DNA of 12,933 nucleotides from an uncultured Victivallales bacterium. GTDB lineage: Bacteria; Verrucomicrobiota; Lentisphaeria; Oligosphaerales; JAFGRS01. Shown here one piece after another: positions 1 to 7,006 of this stretch (positions within the stretch are counted from its first letter, which is position 1; every line of letters starts with the position of its first letter). The stretch spans positions 1 to 12,933 of the forward strand of contig CAILKC010000595.1 in assembly GCA_903834675.1 (NCBI GenBank). The letters run 5' to 3'. The notes below the pieces were generated by a model. That model worked only from the letters and a program-made list of their open reading frames with translations. It searched no databases and was not told the DNA's origin. Made by a program: the position numbers and the translations under genes.

Positions 1-1250
1 ACTTCCTGGATGACGGTAGCGATAAACAGGCGCGGCTCGTCGGTGTGCCCGGCGACGACGCCTTCCGCATAGGTCCAGAGGCGCAGAGGCAGGCTCATGG
101 TAGCCTGGGCGAGATAGGCGGCGCCTTTTGCGGTGGCCGTGGCCTCGAACCACGGCGTCATCAGCCGACCCGGCAGTTTGTCCGTCTGTTCGATGAACGT
201 GACGGGGTCGCTCCAGCAGACGGCCCGGGGCGCCAGGTCGGTCAAGGCAGCGGCGAGCCAGGAGCCGGTTCCGAACGCATCCTGCAGCCGGGAGACAGCT
301 TCGACAAAGTCACTGGCCGCGGTGGGGCGTTCGGCACCAGCCCGCAGGATCGCCGCGACGTTGGCGACGTCGGCGCCGTTATCCTTCAGGGCCTCGTCCG
401 CCGCCAGCAAGCCCACCATCTCGGTGAGGCCACGAGCCTGGTCCCACGTCCGTACCGTGCCTAGCGCCTGGACGGGGACCACCGTCGGACGGGCCTCCGC
501 GACGGACAGCAGCGCGGCGAACTCATCCGCAGGGAGGACAGCGGGCACCAGGATGGCCTTCATGGTGTCCTCGGCGACGGGCGCGGCAGAGACCGTGGCA
601 GCGCGCAGGCGTTCCGCGAACTGGTCGGCCACAAGCTTCTCCTTCGCGCCTTTCTCGCCCTTGATCAGGTGGAACAGCCAGGAGGCGGGGCGGATGAGGA
701 CGGTCTGGCTGAGCACGATGTCCAACGTCAGGCTGACGTTGCGCAGGAAGCGGACCCGGATCTCGTTCGACAGGCCGTCCACGGCGTCGATGGAGCCCAG
801 GCCGTGGGCGGGATGGAAACACAGCACTCCCGGCTTCACCAGGCTGAACACCGCCCAGCGGGCGGCGACCCCGCGGGTCGGGACGCCCGCGTCGCGTACC
901 CCAAGCGCCGCCAGGAGGCCGGTGGGATCGAGGTAGTCGGAACGGGTCTGCCGGACCATCCCCGCCAGGAGATCGCGGAAGGCCGGAGTGTCAAAGCCGA
1001 TGCCGCAGATGGCCAGCAGCAGCTCGGAGCAGGCGCGCAGGTTGTCGCGGTCCACTCCCTCAAGGGTCAGTTCAAGGCCGTTGCGCCAGTGCTCCGCGGC
1101 ATCCCGCGGCCACTCGCTGAGGGGTTCGCGCGGGACCGTGGAGAGGACGCTTAGCAGGCGGGGAACGGCCTCTGCTCGACCCTCGGCTAAACTCACGAAG
1201 AGGTCGTCAAGCAAGGCACGGTCGCGCCAGGCAGTGGGGTCGGTGTTCAT
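1..1250 (-). CDS. Large helical protein with a small beta domain, possible N-terminal part of an extended GreA-type factor (partial)
   Basis: The reading frame is open from an ATG at 1250 to the left edge: 416 complete codons and no stop, so the C-terminus is missing. The start is well fixed, because an in-frame TAG lies eight codons upstream with no start codon between; an AAAGGA about 15 bases upstream is a weak ribosome site. Residues 1-130 and 200-416 look alpha-helical and rich in Ala and Leu. Between them, residues 137-188 form a beta-rich block (FHPAHGLGSIDAVDG, then IRVRF) of the KOW/CarD type that begins with a covered groove and a short acidic turn. This layout recalls the long N-terminal extensions of GreA in Chlamydiae and Verrucomicrobia, where a Gre coiled coil follows at the C-terminus. 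That part lies outside the window, so a role in transcription elongation is only an inference. It is the third gene of the regulator operon, 43 bases after the lipoprotein gene. It could instead be an unrelated helical-repeat protein. Confidence 0.75.
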   Translation of the reverse strand, partial: MNTDPTAWRDRALLDDLFVSLAEGRAEAVPRLLSVLSTVPREPLSEWPRDAAEHWRNGLELTLEGVDRDNLRACSELLLAICGIGFDTPAFRDLLAGMVRQTRSDYLDPTGLLAALGVRDAGVPTRGVAARWAVFSLVKPGVLCFHPAHGLGSIDAVDGLSNEIRVRFLRNVSLTLDIVLSQTVLIRPASWLFHLIKGEKGAKEKLVADQFAERLRAATVSAAPVAEDTMKAILVPAVLPADEFAALLSVAEARPTVVPVQALGTVRTWDQARGLTEMVGLLAADEALKDNGADVANVAAILRAGAERPTAASDFVEAVSRLQDAFGTGSWLAAALTDLAPRAVCWSDPVTFIEQTDKLPGRLMTPWFEATATAKGAAYLAQATMSLPLRLWTYAEGVVAGHTDEPRLFIATVIQE

Positions 1251-1293
1251 GGTGTGGCGAAGATGTCCTTTCTAGGATGAGCGGGCCAGGGCC

Positions 1294-1863
1294 TCAGAAC
1301 AGACCTGATCCGGGGTTCAGCCTCCGGTAGTGGCCGGGGATGGAGTCCACAATGGTCTGCGCTTCGGCCCGGCCGATCGGGCCGTTGATCAGTATAGAGT
1401 AGGTATCGGTGGGGCGTGGCAGCGTCAGGGCGTACCAGAAGAAGCCGTCCAGCATGACCGCCACGCGGTCTCCGGGCGCTTCCTGGCACGCCTGCAGCCA
1501 GAGCATCGAGCCCTGGCGATCCAGCCGCAGGCGCAGAGCGGGCCGCTCCGGGTTGCCAGTACTCTCCAGTTGGCCTTCCATGATCTGCCGATTTGAAAGG
1601 ATGGGCACCCGCCTGATGCACACCCGCTGAGTGGCGCTGGCGTCGATGGCCATCTGGGTCTTGTCGCCTGCATCCGTCCCCGGTTCCGCGAAATAGTGCA
1701 GCGAGATGACATGGATACCTACCTCACCGCCATGCATCTTGCTGTCCAGCCAGGCGCATCCTGCCAGCAGCCCTAGGACAAGTCCGGCAGCGACGGCCAG
1801 ACCGGCCCGGTGCCCCGACGGCGCCCGGACTAGGTTGATGGCTGGGAGATGGCGTCGGCGCAT
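1294..1863 (-). CDS. Lipoprotein with a domain resembling the SecD periplasmic P1 head
   Basis: The 189-residue product has a basic N-terminus, a hydrophobic stretch (residues 20-35) and a lipobox LAGC with Cys36. Ala follows the Cys, so there is no inner-membrane retention Asp and an outer-membrane anchor is likely. The mature part, about residues 80-180, reads like the head subdomain of SecD: RRVPILSNRQI, then LRLRLDRQGS, RVAVMLDG, and a final G...EAQTIVDSI helix. The SecDF in this window shows the same order at residues 328-397 (VSLEFKDRG, RLAIVMDN, ITGSFSIDEAKRLAGVI). No SecD motif 1 and no membrane bundle are present, so this is the head alone on a lipid anchor. The start ATG lies 15 bases after the stop of the regulator gene, with GAGGG about 8 bases upstream, so the two are co-transcribed. 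Its function is unknown; a periplasmic partner in protein export or lipoprotein handling is a guess. The lipoprotein call is firm; the SecD likeness is by eye. Confidence 0.85.
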   Translation of the reverse strand: MRRRHLPAINLVRAPSGHRAGLAVAAGLVLGLLAGCAWLDSKMHGGEVGIHVISLHYFAEPGTDAGDKTQMAIDASATQRVCIRRVPILSNRQIMEGQLESTGNPERPALRLRLDRQGSMLWLQACQEAPGDRVAVMLDGFFWYALTLPRPTDTYSILINGPIGRAEAQTIVDSIPGHYRRLNPGSGLF

Positions 1864-1878
1864 CGGCGTGACCCTCTT

Positions 1879-3285
1879 CTAGCGGCTTCGCTCCGCCACG
1901 GCGTAATCGTCCCCGTACTTGCGGTAGAGCGTCGCGAGGCTGATCCCCAGCGCCCGCGCAGTAACTTCCTTGTCGCCGTGGTGCTGCTCGAGCGCCTGCC
2001 TGATGTAGGCTCGTTCCTTGTCGCGCAGAAAGGCTTTGAGCGTGACCCCGGCGGAGTGCATTTCCTCGCCCACATCCGCCGAGTCCGGGGCGGGCTCCGG
2101 GACCAGACTCTGCAGCTTGACAGGCAAAGAGTCCAGGGTAATGACATCGCCTTCGCATAGAGCCGCGGCACGACTGACGATATTCTCCAGTTCGCGGACG
2201 TTTCCCGGCCAGGGGTAGCGCTCGAGAGCTGCCGCGGCCTCAAGCTGGAGGGTGAGCCGCCGTCCGTGCGACCTCTCCAGGCAGGCGAGGAAGTGGTTGA
2301 CCAGCAATGGCACGTCCGACACCCGCTCGCGCAACGGCGGCAGATCCACGGGGATCACGCTCAGACGGTAGAAAAGGTCCTCACGGAAACGGCCCAGGCT
2401 GATCAGCGTTTCCAAGTTCTCATTCGTGGCCGCCAGAATGCGGACGTTGACCGCAATGTTGCGAGTGCCGCCGACCGGGCGGATTTCCTGCTCCTGAAGC
2501 ACCCTGAGCAGAGTGATCTGCATGGCCGGAGGGATGGACCCGACCTCGTCCAGGAAAAGAGTGCCGCCATCGGCCGTCTGAAACAGGCCCTCTTTGTCCC
2601 GGGTGGCGCCCGTAAAAGCGCCCTTGAGGTGCCCGAAAAGCTCCGATTCCAGCAGGGCGTCCGGGAGGGTGGCGCAGTTGATGGCGACAAACGAGCGCTG
2701 ACTGCGGCGGCTGGACACATGGATGGCGCGCGCCACCAACTCCTTGCCCGTGCCACTCTCGCCCAGAATTAGCACCGTGCTGTCGGTCTGGGCGATCTTG
2801 CGGATCATCCGGTAGACCGACTGCATGGCCGGATGGTCCCCGACCAGAGTCCCGAAGTGAATCTCGGCCGGCGACACGATGGTCTCTTTGAGCGACTCGT
2901 TCTCCGCCAGGGCCGTCTCATAGGACAGCGCCCGTTCGACCGTGACCAGTAACTCGTCCACTTTGAACGGCTTACAGACGTAGTCGAAGGCCCCCTTGCG
3001 CATGGCCTCGACGGCGGTTTCCACGGCGGCGTAGGCGGTCATCATAATGACGGCCAGATGAGCCTGTTCCTGGCGCGCCCGCTCAAGCAAGGCCAGGCCG
3101 TCCATCCCGCCCATGCGGATGTCGGAAATCAGCAGGTCGAAGGGCTCGTTACGAAGGGCCTCGATCGCCTCCTCCCCGCTGGCCGCCGTCTTGACCCGAT
3201 AGCCCTGTCGGCGCAGGATGCCCTTGAGCACCTCGACGATGCTGACCTCGTCGTCGACCACCAGAATCTTGGCTTTGTCAGGCAT
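1879..3285 (-). CDS. Sigma-54-dependent response regulator, NtrC family
   Basis: The 468-residue protein has the full three-part layout. The receiver domain (1-120) has acidic pocket D11-D12, phospho-acceptor D55 in LLISDIRM, T83 and K105. The AAA+ domain (about 145-385) has Walker A GESGTGKE (175-182), GAFTGA (222-227), the loop that contacts sigma-54, and Walker B TLFLDE (242-247). A FIS-type helix-turn-helix follows at the end (about 424-460). All catalytic and sigma-54-contact residues are intact, so it should be a working enhancer-binding activator. The frame stays open upstream to 3432, but the receiver fold begins right at MPDKAKILVVDDE, the extra 49 residues are Arg/Gly-rich and unlike a receiver, and the predicted promoter would start transcription at about 3424. 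The ATG at 3285 is therefore chosen, although its ribosome site is weak (GGAG about 14 bases away). No sensor kinase is in the window, so the signal is unknown. Likely targets are sigma-54 promoters elsewhere; I found no convincing one here. Confidence 0.96.
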   Translation of the reverse strand: MPDKAKILVVDDEVSIVEVLKGILRRQGYRVKTAASGEEAIEALRNEPFDLLISDIRMGGMDGLALLERARQEQAHLAVIMMTAYAAVETAVEAMRKGAFDYVCKPFKVDELLVTVERALSYETALAENESLKETIVSPAEIHFGTLVGDHPAMQSVYRMIRKIAQTDSTVLILGESGTGKELVARAIHVSSRRSQRSFVAINCATLPDALLESELFGHLKGAFTGATRDKEGLFQTADGGTLFLDEVGSIPPAMQITLLRVLQEQEIRPVGGTRNIAVNVRILAATNENLETLISLGRFREDLFYRLSVIPVDLPPLRERVSDVPLLVNHFLACLERSHGRRLTLQLEAAAALERYPWPGNVRELENIVSRAAALCEGDVITLDSLPVKLQSLVPEPAPDSADVGEEMHSAGVTLKAFLRDKERAYIRQALEQHHGDKEVTARALGISLATLYRKYGDDYAVAERSR

Positions 3286-3320
3286 GCGCTGCAGGACACT
3301 CCGCAGGGGATCGGTCTGAC

Positions 3321-3344
3321 GGCGGCCGGATCCGTCTGGCCGCC
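3321..3344. other. Hairpin in the 5' leader of the regulator gene
   Basis: GGCGGCC (3321-3327) and GGCCGCC (3338-3344) form a perfect 7-bp GC stem with a 10-base loop. It lies between the predicted transcription start and the ATG of the response regulator, about 35 bases before the start codon. It could affect translation of the regulator, but in DNA this GC-rich such a stem can arise by chance. The rest of the gap between the two divergent genes (3286-3604) holds the two promoters listed below and nothing else I recognise. Confidence 0.35.
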
Positions 3345-3430
3345 CGTCCCGGCGGGTCCGGCGCCCCAGACAAATGCCACTCCGGCAAACCGCCTCAGTC
3401 CCCTGTAATGCGTCGAGTAACAACCGGCCC

Positions 3431-3460
3431 ATAACATCGCCTCGCCGCGCCTTTTGTCAA
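3431..3460 (-). promoter_or_regulatory. Candidate sigma-70 promoter for the regulator-lipoprotein-Gre-like operon
   Basis: Reading the minus strand, a perfect -35 box TTGACA (3460-3455) is followed after 18 bases by TGTTAT (3436-3431), which matches the -10 consensus at four of six places. Transcription would start near 3424 and leave a leader of about 140 bases before the ATG at 3285. The AT-rich patch here stands out in a GC-rich background, which strengthens the call. Confidence 0.55.
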
Positions 3461-3494
3461 ATCTGAGAAAATCCGCTGGCTGCAAGCGCCCCGG

Positions 3495-3523
3495 TTGGCA
3501 AGAGACAGGGAGGCATGTAGATT
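3495..3523 (+). promoter_or_regulatory. Candidate sigma-70 promoter for yajC-secDF
   Basis: TTGGCA (3495-3500) matches the -35 consensus at five of six bases, and TAGATT (3518-3523) matches the -10 box at four of six, with the ideal 17-base spacer. Transcription would start near 3530, about 75 bases before the yajC ATG. It is back to back with the promoter of the divergent regulator operon, with 34 bases between the two -35 boxes. Confidence 0.55.
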
Positions 3524-3604
3524 GTCAGGCCGTGTTTGCCCTACGCGGGCAAGCGTGGAGCGGCGCACGGAGTTTGGTGGATACGGCCTGGAGATCGCGA
3601 GGCA

Positions 3605-3982
3605 ATGTACATTTCGACCTTGATTATGCCGGTGTTGGCGGCCGCGCCGCCGTCGGGAGCTGGTGGCGCGTCGTCGCTCTACCCAATGGGAACCATGTTC
3701 CTGCTGCTGGCCGTCATGTACTTCCTTATCCTGCGTCCGCAGCAGGTGAAGGCCAAGGAGCACCGGCAAATGGTCAGTCGCGTCAAGGTCGGCGACAAGG
3801 TCATCACGACCGCCGGCATCTTTGGCGAGGTGTCCGGCGTCGCGGAGACCAGCATGATGCTGAGGATCGCGCCGGGGGTCGAGATCAAGGTGGTGAGTTC
3901 CGCGGTGAGTACGGTACTGACCGCCGAAGAGAGTGAGTCGCCAGTCAAGACGGCGGGCAGCAAGCCCGTCAAGAAGAAGTGA
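3605..3982 (+). CDS. yajC: Preprotein translocase subunit YajC
   Basis: This 125-residue protein is the small accessory subunit that binds SecDF at the inner membrane next to the SecYEG channel. It has one membrane segment (about 26-43) running into the family signature LRPQQ (43-47), then KEHRQM. The conserved cytoplasmic block GDKVITTAGIFGEVSGV (63-79) follows, then a strand pair ending in IKVVSSAVSTVL, and a Lys-rich tail (KKK). The ATG at 3605 is chosen because a longer frame from a TTG at 3536 would add 23 residues that do not belong to the family and would begin almost at the predicted transcript start. GAGG and GGAG lie 3-14 bases upstream. It is followed after 137 bases by secDF, the usual gene order. 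No stem-loop separates them, so co-transcription is likely. Confidence 0.95.
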   Translation: MYISTLIMPVLAAAPPSGAGGASSLYPMGTMFLLLAVMYFLILRPQQVKAKEHRQMVSRVKVGDKVITTAGIFGEVSGVAETSMMLRIAPGVEIKVVSSAVSTVLTAEESESPVKTAGSKPVKKK

Positions 3983-4119
3983 CACGCCCGGCGCGGCGGC
4001 GATCGCCCACGGCGGCGGTCCGGGCGGCGCGCTCAAGGTCGGGCCGCAGCCGGACTGACCACCCCATCGTGAAGGTGCCATCGAGGCAGAACTGGGCTTA
4101 TTGAGGGAAAGCAGCATTT

Positions 4120-6888
4120 ATGAAACGGTCACTGGGATGGCGCTGGGTGCTGAATCTTGCGATCGTCGCGGGCTGGACTGCAGCCCTCTTCCCCTTGCGG
4201 GACCGCGACTTCCTGAAGACCTTCGAGAAGGCGGCGCGCGGGCCCGTGGCCAAGCTGGAAGCCAAGGCCAGCAAGGGAAGTGCAAACGCCACGGCGCTGC
4301 AGGCCAAGATGGACGCCATCACGGACAAGGAATCCGAGGCGTTCAAGAAGTTCAAGATTGAGCACGAAAAAGTGCGGGCGGATGCCGACAAAGCGAAGGC
4401 AGACGTCGAGGCTTACCATGCCGTGCTGGCCCGGGCCGAGCGCCTGCGCCAAGAGACTCCGGACCTGGCTCAGTACCGCAGCATCGAGCAAGCGGCTCGG
4501 GGTGACGAGAAGCAGGCCCGGGTGCGGCTCTGCAATTACATCGAGGTCCCTGGCTCACCCACGGCCCCCAACAAGCGCGTGCTGAAGTTCGTCCGCGATC
4601 AGGCGGCGGGCAAGCTGCACCTCGGTCTGGATCTTCAGGGCGGCACTGAGTTCGTCATGAGTTTCAGCCAGGATGAGGTGAAGCAGAAGGGCAAGGAGGT
4701 CGAGCCTGTCCGTGACCAGATTGTCGAGATTCTACGTAACCGCCTGGACATGATGGGCCTCACCGAGCCGGAGATCAAGCCCGTCGGGACCAATACCATC
4801 TCCGTGCGCATGCCTGCCCTCAGCGAAGGAGCCAAGTCCGACATCCGTGACGTGCTCAAGCAGCAGGCCAACCTGCAGTTCTTCCTGGTGGACCCGGACA
4901 ACGAGCGCAAAGTCCAGGAGTATCACAAGAGCCCGGCCACCTTCCGCCCCACCCCGGGCTACAAGTATGCCGAGATCGAGAGCGAGCGCGACGGCGAAAC
5001 CGTCACCGATGTGGTCTTCATCCGGAAGCAGGCTGAAGCCCTCGATGGTAGCGAAGTCAAGCGGGCCCAGCCGGCACCCAGCCAGTTCGGCAGTTGGTGG
5101 AGCGTCAGCCTGGAGTTTAAGGACCGGGGCGCGCGGCAGTTCGCCCGCATCACCACGGACAATGTCCAGCAGCGCCTCGCCATCGTCATGGATAACAAGG
5201 TCTACAGCGCCCCGAACATCAAGGAACCCATCACGGGTGGAAGTGCCGAGATCACGGGAAGTTTCTCCATCGACGAAGCCAAGCGTCTGGCGGGCGTGAT
5301 CGAGTCCGGCAACCTGCCGGTCAGCATCCAGATCGACAGCGAATTCGGCACGGACCCGACCTTGGGCGCGGACTCGATTCGCAGCGGGCTCTGGGCCAGC
5401 GTGGCGGGCACGACGCTGGTGGCGCTGTTCATGATCTGGTACTACCGCTTTGCCGGACTGGTCGCCATCGTGGCGCTGTTGGTCAACAATCTGCTGATTC
5501 TTGGCACCATGACTCTGAGCCGGGCCACGATCACGCTGCCGGGTATCGCCGGCCTGGTCCTGAGCATCGGTATGGCCGTGGACGCCAACGTGCTCATCTA
5601 CGAGCGCATCCGTGAGGAGTTGCGCAACGGCAAGACCATCGGCAATGCCATCAAGTCCGGCTACGATCGGGCCTTCGTCACCATCATCGACTCCAACCTG
5701 ACCACGCTGCTTTCTGCCTTCATCCTCTACCAGTTCGGGACGGGCTCCCTGAAGGGCTTCGGGGTGACCCTCGGCGTGGGCCTCATCGCCAACATCTTCA
5801 CGGCCGTCTTCACGACCCGTACGATCTTCGATACCTACCTGGCGAGCGGTCGCCTCAAGACCCTGAAAATGCGCTCCTTCAAGGCGATCACGGAGTGCAA
5901 CTACGACATCCTGGCCATCCTCAAGCCCGCCGTAATCGTCTCCATCGTCATGTGTGTGATCTCGCTCGTAGCCGTGGTGGGCCGCGGCCGCAGTTGCCTG
6001 AGCATTGACTTCGCCGGCGGCACCGAGATCGCCTACGAGTCCACCGGTACGGAGCCGACGGTGGGCGAGGTGCGTACCTTCTTCGACAAACAGGGTACTG
6101 GCGATGCCAGGGTCGGCTATAAATTCCACGGCGCAACAGGGATGCGCATGCTTGAAGTGGTCCTCCCCAAGGTCTCCGCGGAGAAGACCGATAAGATCGA
6201 TTTCAAGGGACTGGAGGAGCGCCTGAACACCCAGTTCCCCGCCGCCAAGATCCGCCAGGTTCGCAGTACCAGCGTGGGCAACCTGGTGGGGGCGCAGTTC
6301 CAGTGGCGCGCCATCTGGGCCACGCTTCTGTGTTTCGTGGGCATCATCCTCTATGTCACCTTCCGCTTTGAGTGGGCCTATGGCGTGGCCGGGGTGGTGG
6401 CACTGGTACACGATACCCTGATCGCGGGTGGCGTCTACCTGCTGCTGGGCTGGCACGACGGTAGCCGACAGTTCTCCCTGCCCGTGCTCGCGGCGCTGCT
6501 GACCATCATCGGCTTCTCCATCAACGACACTATCGTGACTTTTGACCGTATCCGCGAATCCCTGGGGTTGTACCGCGATAAGACCTACAAGGAGATCGTG
6601 AACCTCAGTGTCAACCAGTGCCTGTCGCGTACCGCGCTGACCTCGTTGACCGTGCTGTTCACGGTGCTGACCCTGTTCATCTTCGGCGGTGGCGCGATCA
6701 ACGACTTCTCGCTGGTCATGCTGGTCGGTGTGATCGTGGGAACCTACTCGTCGGTCTTTGTCGCCACCGCCTTGGTGCTGGCCTGGCACAAGCCGAACCG
6801 TCTCCACCGCGATCAGGTCGTCGTCAAGCGTGCGGTTGACGTCGAGTCCGAAACCGAGTCCGGGGTCGGGCCTGCCAAGGCGGGTTGA
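4120..6888 (+). CDS. secDF: Fused protein translocase subunit SecDF
   Basis: SecD and SecF are joined in one 922-residue protein, an RND-type proton-driven motor that pulls exported proteins out of SecYEG on the periplasmic side. Membrane segment 1 is at about 10-27. SecD motif LHLGLDLQGGTEF lies at 167-178, a P1 base and head domain run from about 180 to 405, and the SecD bundle (about 425-570) carries SIGMAVDANVLIYERIREE with the conserved Asp488. The SecF half starts with a membrane segment at about 601-620, followed by IDFAGGTEIAYE (629-640), a P4 domain, and a bundle (about 731-888) with VHDTLIAGG (Asp765) and GFSINDTIVTFDRIRES (Asp803). That gives twelve membrane segments in all. Residues about 30-130, between segment 1 and motif 1, are a Lys/Ala/Glu-rich stretch with heptad character, probably a periplasmic coiled coil not found in the Escherichia coli protein. 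The start ATG has GAGGG about 12 bases upstream. Fused SecDF is known in Bacillus, Bacteroidetes and the PVC group. Confidence 0.98.
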   Translation: MKRSLGWRWVLNLAIVAGWTAALFPLRDRDFLKTFEKAARGPVAKLEAKASKGSANATALQAKMDAITDKESEAFKKFKIEHEKVRADADKAKADVEAYHAVLARAERLRQETPDLAQYRSIEQAARGDEKQARVRLCNYIEVPGSPTAPNKRVLKFVRDQAAGKLHLGLDLQGGTEFVMSFSQDEVKQKGKEVEPVRDQIVEILRNRLDMMGLTEPEIKPVGTNTISVRMPALSEGAKSDIRDVLKQQANLQFFLVDPDNERKVQEYHKSPATFRPTPGYKYAEIESERDGETVTDVVFIRKQAEALDGSEVKRAQPAPSQFGSWWSVSLEFKDRGARQFARITTDNVQQRLAIVMDNKVYSAPNIKEPITGGSAEITGSFSIDEAKRLAGVIESGNLPVSIQIDSEFGTDPTLGADSIRSGLWASVAGTTLVALFMIWYYRFAGLVAIVALLVNNLLILGTMTLSRATITLPGIAGLVLSIGMAVDANVLIYERIREELRNGKTIGNAIKSGYDRAFVTIIDSNLTTLLSAFILYQFGTGSLKGFGVTLGVGLIANIFTAVFTTRTIFDTYLASGRLKTLKMRSFKAITECNYDILAILKPAVIVSIVMCVISLVAVVGRGRSCLSIDFAGGTEIAYESTGTEPTVGEVRTFFDKQGTGDARVGYKFHGATGMRMLEVVLPKVSAEKTDKIDFKGLEERLNTQFPAAKIRQVRSTSVGNLVGAQFQWRAIWATLLCFVGIILYVTFRFEWAYGVAGVVALVHDTLIAGGVYLLLGWHDGSRQFSLPVLAALLTIIGFSINDTIVTFDRIRESLGLYRDKTYKEIVNLSVNQCLSRTALTSLTVLFTVLTLFIFGGGAINDFSLVMLVGVIVGTYSSVFVATALVLAWHKPNRLHRDQVVVKRAVDVESETESGVGPAKAG

Positions 6889-6919
6889 TCTCGCGGCGGA
6901 ACTCTGAGCCTCACCTATT

Positions 6920-6963
6920 GCGGTCGGCCGTCTCGTCAGAGATGTGCCGACCGCTCTGTTTGT
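6920..6963 (+). terminator. Hairpin terminator after secDF
   Basis: GCGGTCGGC (6920-6928) pairs perfectly with GCCGACCGC (6946-6954). Inside the 17-base loop a second stem can form, TCTC (6931-6934) with GAGA (6939-6942). A T-rich tail TCTGTTTGT follows on the plus strand, as expected for intrinsic termination of the yajC-secDF transcript, 31 bases after the stop codon. It sits in the 118-base gap between the convergent secDF and thiE genes. On the minus strand the stem lacks a T-run, so any effect on the thiE transcript is less sure. Confidence 0.7.
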
Positions 6964-7006
6964 GGGGCCGAGCCGGTCTGACGCTACCGGGGATTGGCGC
7001 GATCGC

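Noticed and set aside
133..936. Plus-strand open frame of 267 codons opposite the Gre-like gene
   Set aside because: It is Arg/Ser/Ala-rich with no domain, whereas the minus frame runs unbroken for 416 codons with a sensible fold pattern and a well-defined start.
3286..3432. N-terminal extension of 49 residues on the response regulator
   Set aside because: The receiver domain begins at the ATG at 3285, the extension is Arg/Gly-rich, and the predicted promoter would start transcription downstream of 3432.
3495..3519. Possible sigma-54 -24/-12 site upstream of yajC (TGGCA)
   Set aside because: The GG and the downstream GC are not 12 bases apart, so the spacing rule fails; the sigma-70 reading fits better.
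3981..4103. A 41-codon plus-strand frame from a GTG overlapping the yajC stop
   Set aside because: It is Arg/Ala/Ser-rich as expected from GC-rich non-coding DNA, and nothing in it resembles a known protein.
4732..6807. Long 691-codon open frame on the minus strand inside secDF
   Set aside because: It is the antisense shadow of secDF: Asp/Gly/His-rich, without any domain, while the plus strand carries an unmistakable SecDF.
6973..6990. Small inverted repeat CCGGT/ACCGG as a terminator for thiE
   Set aside because: Only a 5-bp stem, with no T-run on the minus strand.
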